This document shows positions 1 to 8,481 of a stretch of 64,000 nt of DNA, one piece after another; within the stretch, counting starts at the first letter, position 1; each line of letters starts with the position of its first letter. Both the position numbers and the translations under genes were made by a program. The notes under the pieces were generated by a model that searched no databases, was not told the DNA's origin, and saw only the letters and a list, made by a program, of their open reading frames with translations. The DNA comes from Acetivibrio sp964564015. GTDB lineage: Bacteria; Bacillota; Clostridia; Acetivibrionales; Acetivibrionaceae. The stretch lies in the NCBI GenBank assembly GCA_964564015.1, contig CAZLZR010000015.1:1-64000 (forward strand), given 5' to 3'.

Positions 1-12
1 TTCCAAACCCCA

Positions 13-55
13 GTATAGGAATTTACAAAAATAGGATTTTTATAAATTCCTATAC
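13..55. repeat. 13-bp perfect inverted repeat
   Basis: Positions 13-25 (GTATAGGAATTTA) are exactly complementary to 43-55, with a 17-nt loop. Neither side is followed by a T-tract, so a classical terminator is not supported. It may be the end of a transcript from beyond the window or a protein-binding site upstream of the lipoprotein gene. Confidence 0.6.
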
Positions 56-212
56 CCTAAAAAACTAATATGATGAATTTTGTGATGTCAATGCTGTGTA
101 GGTTATTTTTAGAAATGCCCCAAGCCGTATTTAAAATCATTATTTTGAAATACTAATAATAGTCATAATAATCTAAGAAATGGAGGAAATTGCAGCTTGC
201 TGCTACTATAAT

Positions 213-1157
213 ATGAAACTGATACCAAACTTATCTAAAATAATATTATTAGTCCTAACAGCCTCTTTATTGATGCTGTCCGGCTGTAACAGAAACAATC
301 AGAACGCGGAACCACAAACACAGCAAATTAAGGCTAATGAAGAATCAGACAAAGTTCCTAAGAGTCTTGAAAATATAGAAAACAGCATAGAAAAAATTAT
401 CAAGGCACTAGACGGTCCATCTGTGTCACTAGAAGAGGAAAAAAAACAAGATAAGGGTATGAATCAAGAACAGGATTCTTCTCAAAGTGAAGAACAGCAA
501 AATAAAGAACAGGATAAACAAGACTCCGAAAAGAAAAAAGAAGGCCCGGAAGAAAAGCAGGACAGCGAAGGCCAAAAAAATACTGATGGTGGTGGTAATA
601 AGCCAGCCCAAAAAGCAACCCCAACACCAAAGGATCCCTGGAAGGAAATTTCCCCCACTATCAATAATTTGCACTACCAGTGGAACAGTTATCTTCCATC
701 AGCTACTAAAAAGAACGCCAACAGGGAATTGATTGATAATTTTGACAATGCTCTGAACTCATTAACCTCCACTATCCTTACAAAGGATAAAAACAACACA
801 CTTTTAGCTGCAAATAATTTATACTCCTTTGTCCCTGACTTTTATATGCTTTATAGAACTGAAACATCTCCTGAGATTAAAAGGATAAGGTATTTTACCC
901 GCAATGCAGTATTAAGCGCCGCGACTTCAAATTGGGATCAGGCAGTAAAGGATGTAAATAATTTAAAATCTACCTGGGCAATATACAAAAATACAATTGA
1001 CCCCAAAAACCAGGATCTCTCGAGTAGGCTGGACTATTCAATCTATGAGCTTGAAAAGGTAGTGAATGAAAAGAATTTATCTCTTACTGATATAAAAGGA
1101 AGGATAGCAATATCCAACATGGAAAGTCTTGAAAAAGCAGCTAAGGAAAATGAATAA
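213..1157 (+). CDS. Putative lipoprotein with acidic/Gln-rich linker, function unknown
   Basis: I do not recognise the family. The protein begins with a clear lipoprotein signal: a short basic start, a hydrophobic stretch rich in Leu and Ile, then a lipobox LSGC about 25 residues in, so it should be lipid-anchored outside the membrane. A long low-complexity linker rich in Glu, Lys, Gln and Asp (roughly residues 35-140) separates the anchor from a C-terminal, mostly helical domain of about 170 residues containing the only structured-looking sequence. The ATG at 213 is preferred over one at 180, because translation from 180 would put eleven polar residues ahead of the signal peptide. A GGAGG lies at 182-186, too far from 213 for an ideal ribosome site, so the start remains uncertain. 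A strong hairpin follows the stop codon. Confidence 0.7.
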   Translation: MKLIPNLSKIILLVLTASLLMLSGCNRNNQNAEPQTQQIKANEESDKVPKSLENIENSIEKIIKALDGPSVSLEEEKKQDKGMNQEQDSSQSEEQQNKEQDKQDSEKKKEGPEEKQDSEGQKNTDGGGNKPAQKATPTPKDPWKEISPTINNLHYQWNSYLPSATKKNANRELIDNFDNALNSLTSTILTKDKNNTLLAANNLYSFVPDFYMLYRTETSPEIKRIRYFTRNAVLSAATSNWDQAVKDVNNLKSTWAIYKNTIDPKNQDLSSRLDYSIYELEKVVNEKNLSLTDIKGRIAISNMESLEKAAKENE

Positions 1158-1163
1158 ATCACA

Positions 1164-1204
1164 AAGGCTTCAGGGAAGAATATGAAAATCTGCCCTGAAG
1201 CCTT
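1164..1204 (+). terminator. Terminator-like hairpin after lipoprotein gene
   Basis: A 12-bp perfect stem (AAGGCTTCAGGG at 1164-1175 with its complement at 1193-1204) with a 17-nt loop begins a few bases after the stop codon. No long T-run follows, so it is either a weak intrinsic terminator or an mRNA 3' end-stabilising hairpin. Confidence 0.65.
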
Positions 1205-1311
1205 ATAATATTCGTGCTAAGTCCATGGTATTTATCGCCACTGATTTCTAGTTCTTCATAATGTTCAAAAGCACTAGCATGCTCTATAAATTAATTTTGT
1301 TTCCGGAGGCT

Positions 1312-1758
1312 CTAATTTGTTTTCTCCTGCTCTGCTATTAGACTATTCATAGTCTTCAGGTGGTCATGATCTACAGATAGAATGTCCTTTACCAACTTCA
1401 TACTTGTGTCATCAAGATCACCCTTTACAATTTCCTCCACCATAGCTATTCCTTTATCTTCTCCATCATAGGCCCATTTCAGTAAGTCTATGGCCTTTGT
1501 TTCTCCCATGCTCTTGACGGTTATTTTTGCACTTGCCATAAAACCTGCAACTCCAAGCTTCTCATCCGGCTCTCCTCCCAGTTGCTTTATTCTGTTTTCC
1601 AACAAATTTACATGTTCTTTGTGATCATCCTGTATCTCCAGGAATACATTCCTGATCTTGTCGTCTTTCAGTTCCTGAATATATTTATCGTAAGATTCTA
1701 TGGCCATTATCTCGCCTTTTAATACAGTATTCAACTCGTTTACTATTGTGTTTTCCAT
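1312..1758 (-). CDS. Ferritin-like four-helix-bundle protein (DUF2383-like)
   Basis: The 148-residue protein is almost entirely helical, with Glu and His residues spaced as in ferritin-like bundles: an early GEIMAIESYDKY helix, DDHKEHVNLLENRI in the second helix, and DHDHLKTMNSLI near the end. It resembles the PA2169/DUF2383 group of ferritin-like domains, often seen with stress or spore-related genes; metal binding is likely, but the reaction is unknown. A GGAGAAGGAG ribosome site lies just upstream of the ATG. It stands alone, convergent with the upstream lipoprotein gene and divergent from tmcAL. It could alternatively be described as a rubrerythrin-like protein without the rubredoxin domain. 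Confidence 0.7.
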   Translation of the reverse strand: MENTIVNELNTVLKGEIMAIESYDKYIQELKDDKIRNVFLEIQDDHKEHVNLLENRIKQLGGEPDEKLGVAGFMASAKITVKSMGETKAIDLLKWAYDGEDKGIAMVEEIVKGDLDDTSMKLVKDILSVDHDHLKTMNSLIAEQEKTN

Positions 1759-1892
1759 CGCAATCTCCTTCTCCTCTTTTAACGAAAATAAACTTCCAAC
1801 CAGTGCTTTGTATTATAACAAATTTCTGTTACGGTACATTATTATTGTCTCCAATTAAGCAAAAAAATATTTTTATATCCTCGGATATGGGA

Positions 1893-1930
1893 TATAATAT
1901 ACTTTAGTGCTCGGTAACATATGTTACCAG
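1893..1930 (+). promoter_or_regulatory. Promoter -10 and 16-bp palindrome upstream of tmcAL
   Basis: TATAAT occurs at 1893-1898 in the AT-rich gap before tmcAL. Fifteen bases downstream is a perfect 16-bp palindrome, GGTAACATATGTTACC (1913-1928), close to where transcription would start. The position fits a repressor operator or a 5' UTR hairpin. The -35 is not convincing (TTTTTA at best). Confidence 0.45.
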
Positions 1931-1964
1931 TGTTTAGAAATAAAATGCGGAAGGAACTTTTTGG

Positions 1965-3212
1965 ATGCGGGTTTTAGGTTTAGTAGTTGAGTACAATCCT
2001 TTTCACAATGGACACATGTATCATCTCGAACAAGCGAAGAACTTGTGCAATGCAGAATTTGTTGTATGCGTAATGAGCGGTAACTTCATTCAAAGGGGCG
2101 AGCCTGCAATCGTTAATAAATGGGCAAGAACAAAAATGGCTCTTAAGTGTGGAATAGATCTGGTTATAGAGCTTCCCGTACCATATGCCATGTCGAGTGC
2201 AGAGTTTTTTGCTTATGGAGCAGTCAAAATACTCAATGATATCGGAGTTGTAGATTATCTGTGCTTTGGGAGCGAAAATGCAGATATTGACAAATTCAGC
2301 ACAATTGCAGATATATTAATAGACGAGCCGGAAAGCTATAAACAGGTTTTAAAGCAGGAACTTGGCAAAGGGATATCTTTTCCCGCTTCAAGAGAGACAG
2401 CTTTAAGAAGCTTTTTAAGCGAGGAAGACTTTGAGATACCTGAGCTTGAGGAAATTATCGGATCCTCAAACAATATTTTAGGTATTGAATACATTAAAGC
2501 ATTGAAAAGGCTTAAAAGCAGAATTAAGCCCCATACAATAAAGCGGGTAAACAATTCCTATAATTCATCCGAAACTACAGGGAATATTTCAAGTGCTACA
2601 TCCATCAGAAGATTAATCCAAACAGAAAAAAAACAACTGGACATGGTTATACCGGACAATTGTCTGTCAATTCTTGAAGAGGAATTTGATGCGGGCAGAG
2701 GCCCTATATATCCATACCTGTACGATCAACTGATTATTTCAAGCATCCGCAGAATGACTAAAGAACAACTAAAGCTTCTTCCCTACGTTTCAGAAGGGAT
2801 GGAAAACAGAATAAAGGAAGCGGCCGGAGCTTGCGGAACATTGGATGAGCTTATTGAAAACATATCCACAAAAAGGTATACCAGAACACGGGTTCAAAGA
2901 ATAGTTACCAGTATCCTAACGGGACTTACTTCAAACGAACTTGACACCTTCAACAGGTTTGGCGGCCCACAATATGCAAGAGTTTTAGGACTGAATAACA
3001 AAGGAAGGCAGCTTTTATCAGCCATCAATAAACACACACACCTTCCTGTTATAACTAAAACCGCAAATTTTTCAAAATCATGCAACCCTCTTTTGAAAAG
3101 AATGCTTCAAATAGAGTCTTTCGCCACTGACATGTATGTACTTGGTTATCAAAACCCCATTTACCGTAAAGCCGGTCAGGAGTTCACCCAAAACGTTGTT
3201 ATAATGAAATAG
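1965..3212 (+). CDS. tmcAL: tRNA(Met) cytidine acetate ligase
   Basis: TmcAL, formerly the YlbM/UPF0348 family, activates acetate with ATP and transfers it to C34 of elongator tRNA-Met to make N4-acetylcytidine. The N-terminus has the nucleotidyltransferase signature VEYNPFHNGH (residues 8-17), followed by the conserved MSGNFIQRGEPAI block and the FGSEN motif near residue 105. The length of 415 residues is normal for the family. A GGAAGGA ribosome site precedes the ATG. It is a single-gene unit on the plus strand: a promoter-like region lies upstream and a bidirectional hairpin overlaps its stop codon. Confidence 0.92.
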   Translation: MRVLGLVVEYNPFHNGHMYHLEQAKNLCNAEFVVCVMSGNFIQRGEPAIVNKWARTKMALKCGIDLVIELPVPYAMSSAEFFAYGAVKILNDIGVVDYLCFGSENADIDKFSTIADILIDEPESYKQVLKQELGKGISFPASRETALRSFLSEEDFEIPELEEIIGSSNNILGIEYIKALKRLKSRIKPHTIKRVNNSYNSSETTGNISSATSIRRLIQTEKKQLDMVIPDNCLSILEEEFDAGRGPIYPYLYDQLIISSIRRMTKEQLKLLPYVSEGMENRIKEAAGACGTLDELIENISTKRYTRTRVQRIVTSILTGLTSNELDTFNRFGGPQYARVLGLNNKGRQLLSAINKHTHLPVITKTANFSKSCNPLLKRMLQIESFATDMYVLGYQNPIYRKAGQEFTQNVVIMK

Positions 3213-3262
3213 TGCTTTTTAACATTACCAATTTCAAATGATCATAATGTTAAAAATGCACT
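3211..3262. terminator. Bidirectional terminator between tmcAL and methyltransferase gene
   Basis: Positions 3211-3227 pair with 3245-3262 over 17 bp with a single bulged A. The arms are A/T-rich at their ends, giving a T-tract inside the stem on both strands. It overlaps the tmcAL stop codon and lies 70 bp from the 3' end of the convergent gene. Confidence 0.75.
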
Positions 3263-3328
3263 ACCTCTGTCCTAAGCCCCGTACACTTTTGAAACAAATC
3301 CTGTTACTGGGCAATATTCCCATACTGC

Positions 3329-4126
3329 CTAAAAATCCAACAAGCCTTCCCTGAACTTCATCTGATAATTCATGCAAAATTCGTCATTTCCCGTAAGAGT
3401 TTCTGTTGCATAAAGGAGTGACATAAGCTTTTTGTCAAGTGGATCCAATATAACCGTATCTGCTCCGCTCACCATAGCCGCAACCAAAAACGCCTGATTC
3501 ATAAGCTTCCTTGCAGGAATCCCAAGAGATATATTGCTAATGCCGCAAGCAATATGAACTCCCGGAAACTCATTTCTGATTTTTGAGAATGTCTCAAGAG
3601 CTATTGATCCGTTGTGAATCCCGGTTCCAACGGGTCTTACAAACGGGTCAATATATATATCTTCAAGCTTAACGCCTTCCTTTGTCAGATTTGAAATAAG
3701 CTTATCAGTAATGCCAAGCCTCTCTTCCATAGTTTCGGGCATCCCCGTATCATCCATGCATAATGCTATTACACTTGTATTATACTCCAAAACTAAGGGA
3801 AGCATTGTATCAAATCTTTCCTTCTCTCCTGTTATGGAATTGATAATGGGTTTTGAGTTTTTATTTAGTTTTAAAGCCTTTTTAATTGCTGCTACATTTT
3901 GAGATTCAATTGAAAAAGGTGCATCAACAACTTCCTGAACAGCATTAATAAGCCATTCAAGTCTTTCCGGTTCATCCTCATATGCACCAGCATTAACATC
4001 TATATAAGTTGCACCCTCTTCATACTGCCTTTTTGCAAGCTCCTGTATATAGTGGTAATCCCTGCTATCTATAGCTTTCTTAACTGTGGGTATTTTATTG
4101 TTTATCTTCTCACCGATAACTATCAT
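3329..4126 (-). CDS. Methyltetrahydrofolate:corrinoid methyltransferase (AcsE/pterin-binding family)
   Basis: The 265-residue protein is a pterin-binding TIM barrel of the length of AcsE/MeTr, which moves the methyl group of 5-methyl-tetrahydrofolate to a corrinoid protein. Visible signatures include the start IVIGEKINN, the TYIDVNAG strand (about residues 39-46), an Asp-rich MDDTG turn, the DPFVRPVG loop, and ACGISNIS, typical of the family. No corrinoid protein or CO-dehydrogenase genes are next to it, so it may serve a stand-alone corrinoid pathway or methionine synthesis. A GGAGGG ribosome site supports the start. RNase J lies 110 bp upstream on the same strand. Exact methyl acceptor is inferred only. 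Confidence 0.85.
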   Translation of the reverse strand: MIVIGEKINNKIPTVKKAIDSRDYHYIQELAKRQYEEGATYIDVNAGAYEDEPERLEWLINAVQEVVDAPFSIESQNVAAIKKALKLNKNSKPIINSITGEKERFDTMLPLVLEYNTSVIALCMDDTGMPETMEERLGITDKLISNLTKEGVKLEDIYIDPFVRPVGTGIHNGSIALETFSKIRNEFPGVHIACGISNISLGIPARKLMNQAFLVAAMVSGADTVILDPLDKKLMSLLYATETLTGNDEFCMNYQMKFREGLLDF

Positions 4127-4236
4127 TTTTAACCCTCCACAAATTATTAGCTGTGTTCCACAGATACCTTCATAATAAAATGCGCAATCTCAACCTCTAA
4201 AACAATCAGGTAATCAATTGCGCCATAAAACTTAGC

Positions 4237-5904
4237 TTATACCTCCATAATTATGGGAAGAATCATCGGACGTCTTTTCGTCTTTTCGTACAGATAATCC
4301 CTGAGAGCATCCCTTATTATGCTCTTCTTTGTAGACCAATCATTCTTCCTCTTATCCTCACACCTCTGAAGAGCCATTCTGCTCACTTCCCTTATCTGCT
4401 CAATCAAGTCTTCTGACTCCCGGACATATACAAACCCTCTCGAAATAATATCCGGTCCTGCAACAACATTTCCTGTGTCCCCTTCTATAGTAATAACTAT
4501 TACTATAAGGCCATCCTGCGATAAATGCTTTCTGTCGCGCAGTACAATATTACCGACATCACCGACTCCCAAACCGTCAACTAAAACTCTGCCCGATGTA
4601 ACACTGCCGTTAATCCTCGCCGAATCCTCAGTGAGTTCCATAACTCTGCCGATGTCCATGATAAAAATATTCTCTGTAGGCATTCCCAATTCATGCACAA
4701 GGTTTGAATGCCGTTTAAGGTGCCTGAATTCACCGTGTACAGGAATAAAGAATTTGGGCTTTATCAAACTGTAAATGAGCTTAAGTTCCTCCTGACAGGC
4801 ATGTCCTGAAACATGAATTTCATCTAAAGCCTCATATATCACTTCAGCGCCCTTTCTAAAAAGCTCATTCACTACTTTTGACACTGTTTTTTCATTTCCC
4901 GGTATAGGACTCGCGGAAATAATCACCAAGTCACCCGGAACTATTTCTACCTTTTTATGGTCTCCTGCAGCCATCCTTGAGAGTGCAGACATTGGCTCTC
5001 CCTGGCTTCCCGTTGTAATAATAACCAGTTTTTCCTCCGGATATTTGGTAATCTGATCAATATCTATGAGCATTCCTTCCGGAATTTCCAAGTAACCTAA
5101 ATTCATTGCAACCTTCGCAACATTAATCATACTTCTGCCACATATGGCAATTTTCCTGTCAAATTTCGTTGCAGCATTTACTATCTGTTGAATTCTATGG
5201 ACATTTGTGGCAAAAGTCGCAACTAATATTCTTCTTTTGGCATTCATAAATATCTCTTCAAATGTTTCGCCTACAGTTCTTTCAGACATTGTATAGCCTG
5301 GACGTTCAACGTTTGTGCTGTCACTCATAAGAAGCAAAACACCTTTACTGCCCAATTCAGCCAGCCTGGCCAAATCCATAGGTTCTCCCTGAATTGGGGT
5401 ATAATCAATTTTAAAGTCACCGGTATGTACTATAGTTCCAACAGGTGTCTGTATTGCAATGGCCACAGAATCTGCAATACTATGGGTTGACCTTATAAAT
5501 TCTACCTTGAAGCATCCTAGACTGACAACATCAGACGGCTTCACTACTTTCAGCTCCACATCATTTAAGATACCATGCTCTTCAAGTTTTTGTTCAATTA
5601 ATCCTAACGTCAGCTTTGTCCCGTAAACTGGCACATTTAACTCTTTCAATATATATGGAAGAGCACCTATATGATCTTCATGTCCATGGGTTACAACAAT
5701 TCCTCTTACTTTCTCAATGTTCTTTGTAAGATAAGTAACATCTGGAATAACCAGGTCAATTCCCAACATGTCATCTTCTGGAAAAGCAACTCCGCAATCA
5801 ACAACAAACATATCCTCATCGTATTCAAATACCGTTATGTTCTTGCCGATTTCCCCCATACCACCAAGTGGTATTATCTTTAGTTTTTTCTTCTTTTTAG
5901 CCAC
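4237..5904 (-). CDS. rnjA: Ribonuclease J
   Basis: RNase J is a metallo-beta-lactamase/beta-CASP ribonuclease with endo- and 5'-3' exonuclease activity used for mRNA decay and rRNA maturation in Firmicutes. The metal motif THGHEDHIG is present about 80 residues in, together with PLGGMGEIGKN at the N-terminus, HTGDFKID, the beta-CASP region, and the C-terminal HVSGHA and PVHGE motifs. I place the start at the GTG at 5904, giving 555 residues, the family's usual length. A GGAGG lies seven bases upstream, whereas an ATG 51 bases earlier would add a non-conserved extension. Only one rnj paralog is present here. A basic KKKKK tract follows the start. Confidence 0.92.
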   Translation of the reverse strand: MAKKKKKLKIIPLGGMGEIGKNITVFEYDEDMFVVDCGVAFPEDDMLGIDLVIPDVTYLTKNIEKVRGIVVTHGHEDHIGALPYILKELNVPVYGTKLTLGLIEQKLEEHGILNDVELKVVKPSDVVSLGCFKVEFIRSTHSIADSVAIAIQTPVGTIVHTGDFKIDYTPIQGEPMDLARLAELGSKGVLLLMSDSTNVERPGYTMSERTVGETFEEIFMNAKRRILVATFATNVHRIQQIVNAATKFDRKIAICGRSMINVAKVAMNLGYLEIPEGMLIDIDQITKYPEEKLVIITTGSQGEPMSALSRMAAGDHKKVEIVPGDLVIISASPIPGNEKTVSKVVNELFRKGAEVIYEALDEIHVSGHACQEELKLIYSLIKPKFFIPVHGEFRHLKRHSNLVHELGMPTENIFIMDIGRVMELTEDSARINGSVTSGRVLVDGLGVGDVGNIVLRDRKHLSQDGLIVIVITIEGDTGNVVAGPDIISRGFVYVRESEDLIEQIREVSRMALQRCEDKRKNDWSTKKSIIRDALRDYLYEKTKRRPMILPIIMEV

Positions 5905-6045
5905 AATCAAACCTCCACTTTCTTTTCGTCTATAAATTATTGAGTTTATTTTCATAGAGCTTCAAATAAATTCTGCGTTTTGCCGTTACCATCACGTTTA
6001 ATCCTCAAAACAAACCAAACAAACCCGGCGTATCAGTATCCACTT

Positions 6046-6133
6046 CCTAGCCTGGTCGTTTCGCTTCGCTTCACTGCTCGGCTATGCGTCCTAGCCTGGT
6101 CGTTTCGCTTCGCTTCACTGCTCGGCCATGCGT
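6046..6133. repeat. Two tandem 44-bp repeat units
   Basis: Units 6046-6089 and 6090-6133 are identical except for one base (T/C near the end), and a third copy starts but breaks off after about seven bases. Each unit is GC-rich for this genome and contains CCTGGTCGTTTCGCTTCGCT followed by a TCACTGCTCGG core. Related sequences occur at 6542 and 11030. Confidence 0.9.
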
Positions 6134-6541
6134 CCTGGCCTAACAATAAACATAAGAAGATATACATTTTTTAACAGCATAAAAAATACTTTCCTCTAAT
6201 CCGCTCGTATTAACAACATCATTGCTCGATTTTTGCGAAATTGAAAACACTAACCCGTTTCTCAGACACTAAAATATTCCAAACAGACCGCAAGAAAAAT
6301 AAAGGTTAGTAAATTTTCTGCACCTGATTTTTCTCGAAAAAACGATTTATATTAAATAATTCAATTTTTCGAGTAACAATATACATCTGATTATAAAAAT
6401 CAAAAAGTTATAATTTAAAAAAACTTAATGACTTTTACGTAACACCAAAACGCGCCGCACGAAACAATTTATTTGCTATTCTCTATTTATACACACTGGC
6501 TATAGACAACCAAATGAAAAACCGGATAAATCGGGTGAGCT

Positions 6542-6580
6542 ACTGGTCGTTTCGCTTTGCTCAACTGCCCACCATTTAAC
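6542..6580. repeat. Diverged copy of the 44-bp repeat
   Basis: CTGGTCGTTTCGCTTTGCTC matches the first part of the tandem repeat unit with one or two changes, and similarity weakens over the following 20 bases. It lies 0.4 kb from the tandem pair in the same orientation. Confidence 0.75.
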
Positions 6581-6919
6581 CTGCAATTAAAATAAAATAT
6601 ATCAGGCTGTTTATCTTTTTTAGTTGGTTATATCTTCAGTGTATTATAATCAATTTCAAAGCTTTTTCATAAAATTTATATAATTTCCGGTGCTTAAACA
6701 AAAAATCCAAACCCGGTAATGTCCCTTATTGTGAGTAAGCATCACATTTCTTAATAACATTCGTACACAAATTATCATACCTGCCTTAAGCTGTGTATAC
6801 CACAAATTAACTACAGCCTTTATATTATAGCATATTTTTCTATAATACAAACATAAATTTACTATTAAACTTCTTGTTTCTTCATATCTACCTCATTTCA
6901 AGAAATCATTTCATATCAA

Positions 6920-8146
6920 TCAAGTCAATTTTTCCAAACCTTCTTTAATGCCAGGAAGTTTCCAATCTATCTTCTTAGCGTCTTCAATTATATCGTTATA
7001 CACCTTGAGTGTTTGCTTGCTAATTACATCCCAATTGTATATGGTATGTACTTTCTCATATGCTTTTTTCTTCATTGCTTCAGCCTTATCAGGATTATGC
7101 AATATTTCCAGTATACTATCAGCTAAAGAGTTGGCATTGCCTGTATATGACTTCATGCCATCAACACCATGTTCAACTATCTCCGCAAGCCCACCTGCTT
7201 CCGACACAACAACAGGCACATTTGCAACCATTCCCTCCAGGGCAACAATACCAAAAGGTTCATACAAGCTTGGGAAAACTGCTACATCCGCACATTTGTA
7301 CAGCCTCAAAAGATCTTCATCGCATATATAGCCTGTAAAGCACACCTTGTGCGAGATCCCTTTCTGATAAACCATCCACTTTAAGTGATCAAGCTCGGGA
7401 CCTTTACCCGCAATTATAAATTTTGTATCATTATAATAGTGCAGTGTTTTGGGGACAGCATCAATCAAAACATGTACTCCCTTTTCGTTTACAAGTCTTC
7501 CAACAAAAAAAACTATTTTTTCGTTATCTGCAGCATACCTTCTTCTGAACTCGATATCTTTTTCATATCCGTCAAATTTATTCAGATTAACACCATTGGG
7601 AATAATATAAATCTTGTCATCAGGTATATTAAAAACGCGTTTAACTTCATGCTTCATATAACTGCTATTTACTATAAGTTTCCAGGATTCGTATGCCAAC
7701 CACCATTCAACATTATTGATATAACTTTGAGTGTCACTATGTATTCCACAGTTTCTTCCGTGCTCGGTAGCATGAATTGTTGCTACCATAGGTATTGTAA
7801 ATGAATGCTTTAATGCTCTCGCAGCAAAGGCCACTATCCAATCATGAGCATGGATTATATCAAACTTTCCAGTTTCATTTATCAGTTTAACACCATATTC
7901 TATCAGGACATAATTTAACTGAAGTACCCAATCCACAAAATTATTAGCAGTCACATCATATGAGTGAAGTCTGTGAACAAAAACGTTTTTATCCTTTTCT
8001 AGTTCTTTTGTTCCCATTTCCCAGCATGTTATAACATGAACTTCGTTTCCTTCCGATGCAATTTTCTGGGCCAGACCATGTACAACTCTAGATATTCCAC
8101 CAACAATTCTAGGTGGATATTCCCACGATAGCATTAAAACTCGCAT
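6920..8146 (-). CDS. GT4-family glycosyltransferase (starch/glycogen-synthase-like)
   Basis: The protein has 408 residues and a two-domain GT-B fold. The N-terminus reads MRVLMLSWEYPPRIVGGISR, the glycine-rich start typical of retaining GT4/GT5 enzymes. A central IHAHDW motif, the PNGVN segment and the C-terminal EPFGIVALEGM motif (the E-x7-E nucleotide-sugar site) complete the family picture. It probably transfers glucose or another hexose from a nucleotide sugar; the acceptor cannot be deduced. The start at 8146 is chosen because GGAGGAG sits seven bases upstream, while an ATG seven codons earlier has no ribosome site. It is transcribed alone, downstream of the phoH-like gene and separated from it by a terminator. 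Confidence 0.88.
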   Translation of the reverse strand: MRVLMLSWEYPPRIVGGISRVVHGLAQKIASEGNEVHVITCWEMGTKELEKDKNVFVHRLHSYDVTANNFVDWVLQLNYVLIEYGVKLINETGKFDIIHAHDWIVAFAARALKHSFTIPMVATIHATEHGRNCGIHSDTQSYINNVEWWLAYESWKLIVNSSYMKHEVKRVFNIPDDKIYIIPNGVNLNKFDGYEKDIEFRRRYAADNEKIVFFVGRLVNEKGVHVLIDAVPKTLHYYNDTKFIIAGKGPELDHLKWMVYQKGISHKVCFTGYICDEDLLRLYKCADVAVFPSLYEPFGIVALEGMVANVPVVVSEAGGLAEIVEHGVDGMKSYTGNANSLADSILEILHNPDKAEAMKKKAYEKVHTIYNWDVISKQTLKVYNDIIEDAKKIDWKLPGIKEGLEKLT

Positions 8147-8397
8147 ATTAATCTCCTCCAGGCACAATCAGGCAGCTGCATGTTATGCTCTTAATTGTCT
8201 GTAAAATTACTTTATTCATATTATACGCAATATCATTTTTTTTATATTAATTGTTCAAAACTTACTACACTTTTTTTGTTGGTAATATAAGCTAATTATA
8301 AGATTATTATTATTCGTCGTATTTTAAAAAAATCCTTCTTTACAGAAACTGCAAACAAAAAAGTAAGTTTCGCTGCAGCAAACAGATAGACAAAATT

Positions 8398-8434
8398 ATC
8401 AAAAAAGTTTGTTGGAAAAACAAACTTTTTTGAT
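8398..8434. terminator. Terminator downstream of PIN-PhoH gene
   Basis: A 14-bp perfect stem (8398-8411 with 8421-8434, 9-nt loop) made of a GTTTG core and flanking A/T-tracts forms a classical intrinsic terminator for the minus-strand gene ending at 8482. The same hairpin has a T-run on the other strand too. Confidence 0.8.
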
Positions 8435-8481
8435 GATTTTGCATATGATTATATGAAAGCTAATTTTGTTAATAGCACTGT

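Larger units (their letters stand above)
5905..6919. other. 1-kb intergenic region
   Basis: No convincing gene is present. Short open frames here are rich in rare combinations and lack ribosome sites. The region holds the 44-bp tandem repeat (6046-6133) and a diverged copy near 6541. The remainder is AT-rich, with no recognisable RNA gene. Confidence 0.7.

Noticed and set aside
5980..6174. Plus-strand open frame of 64 codons over the tandem repeats
   Set aside because: The frame exists only because the 44-bp repeat has no stop; no ribosome site and no family match.
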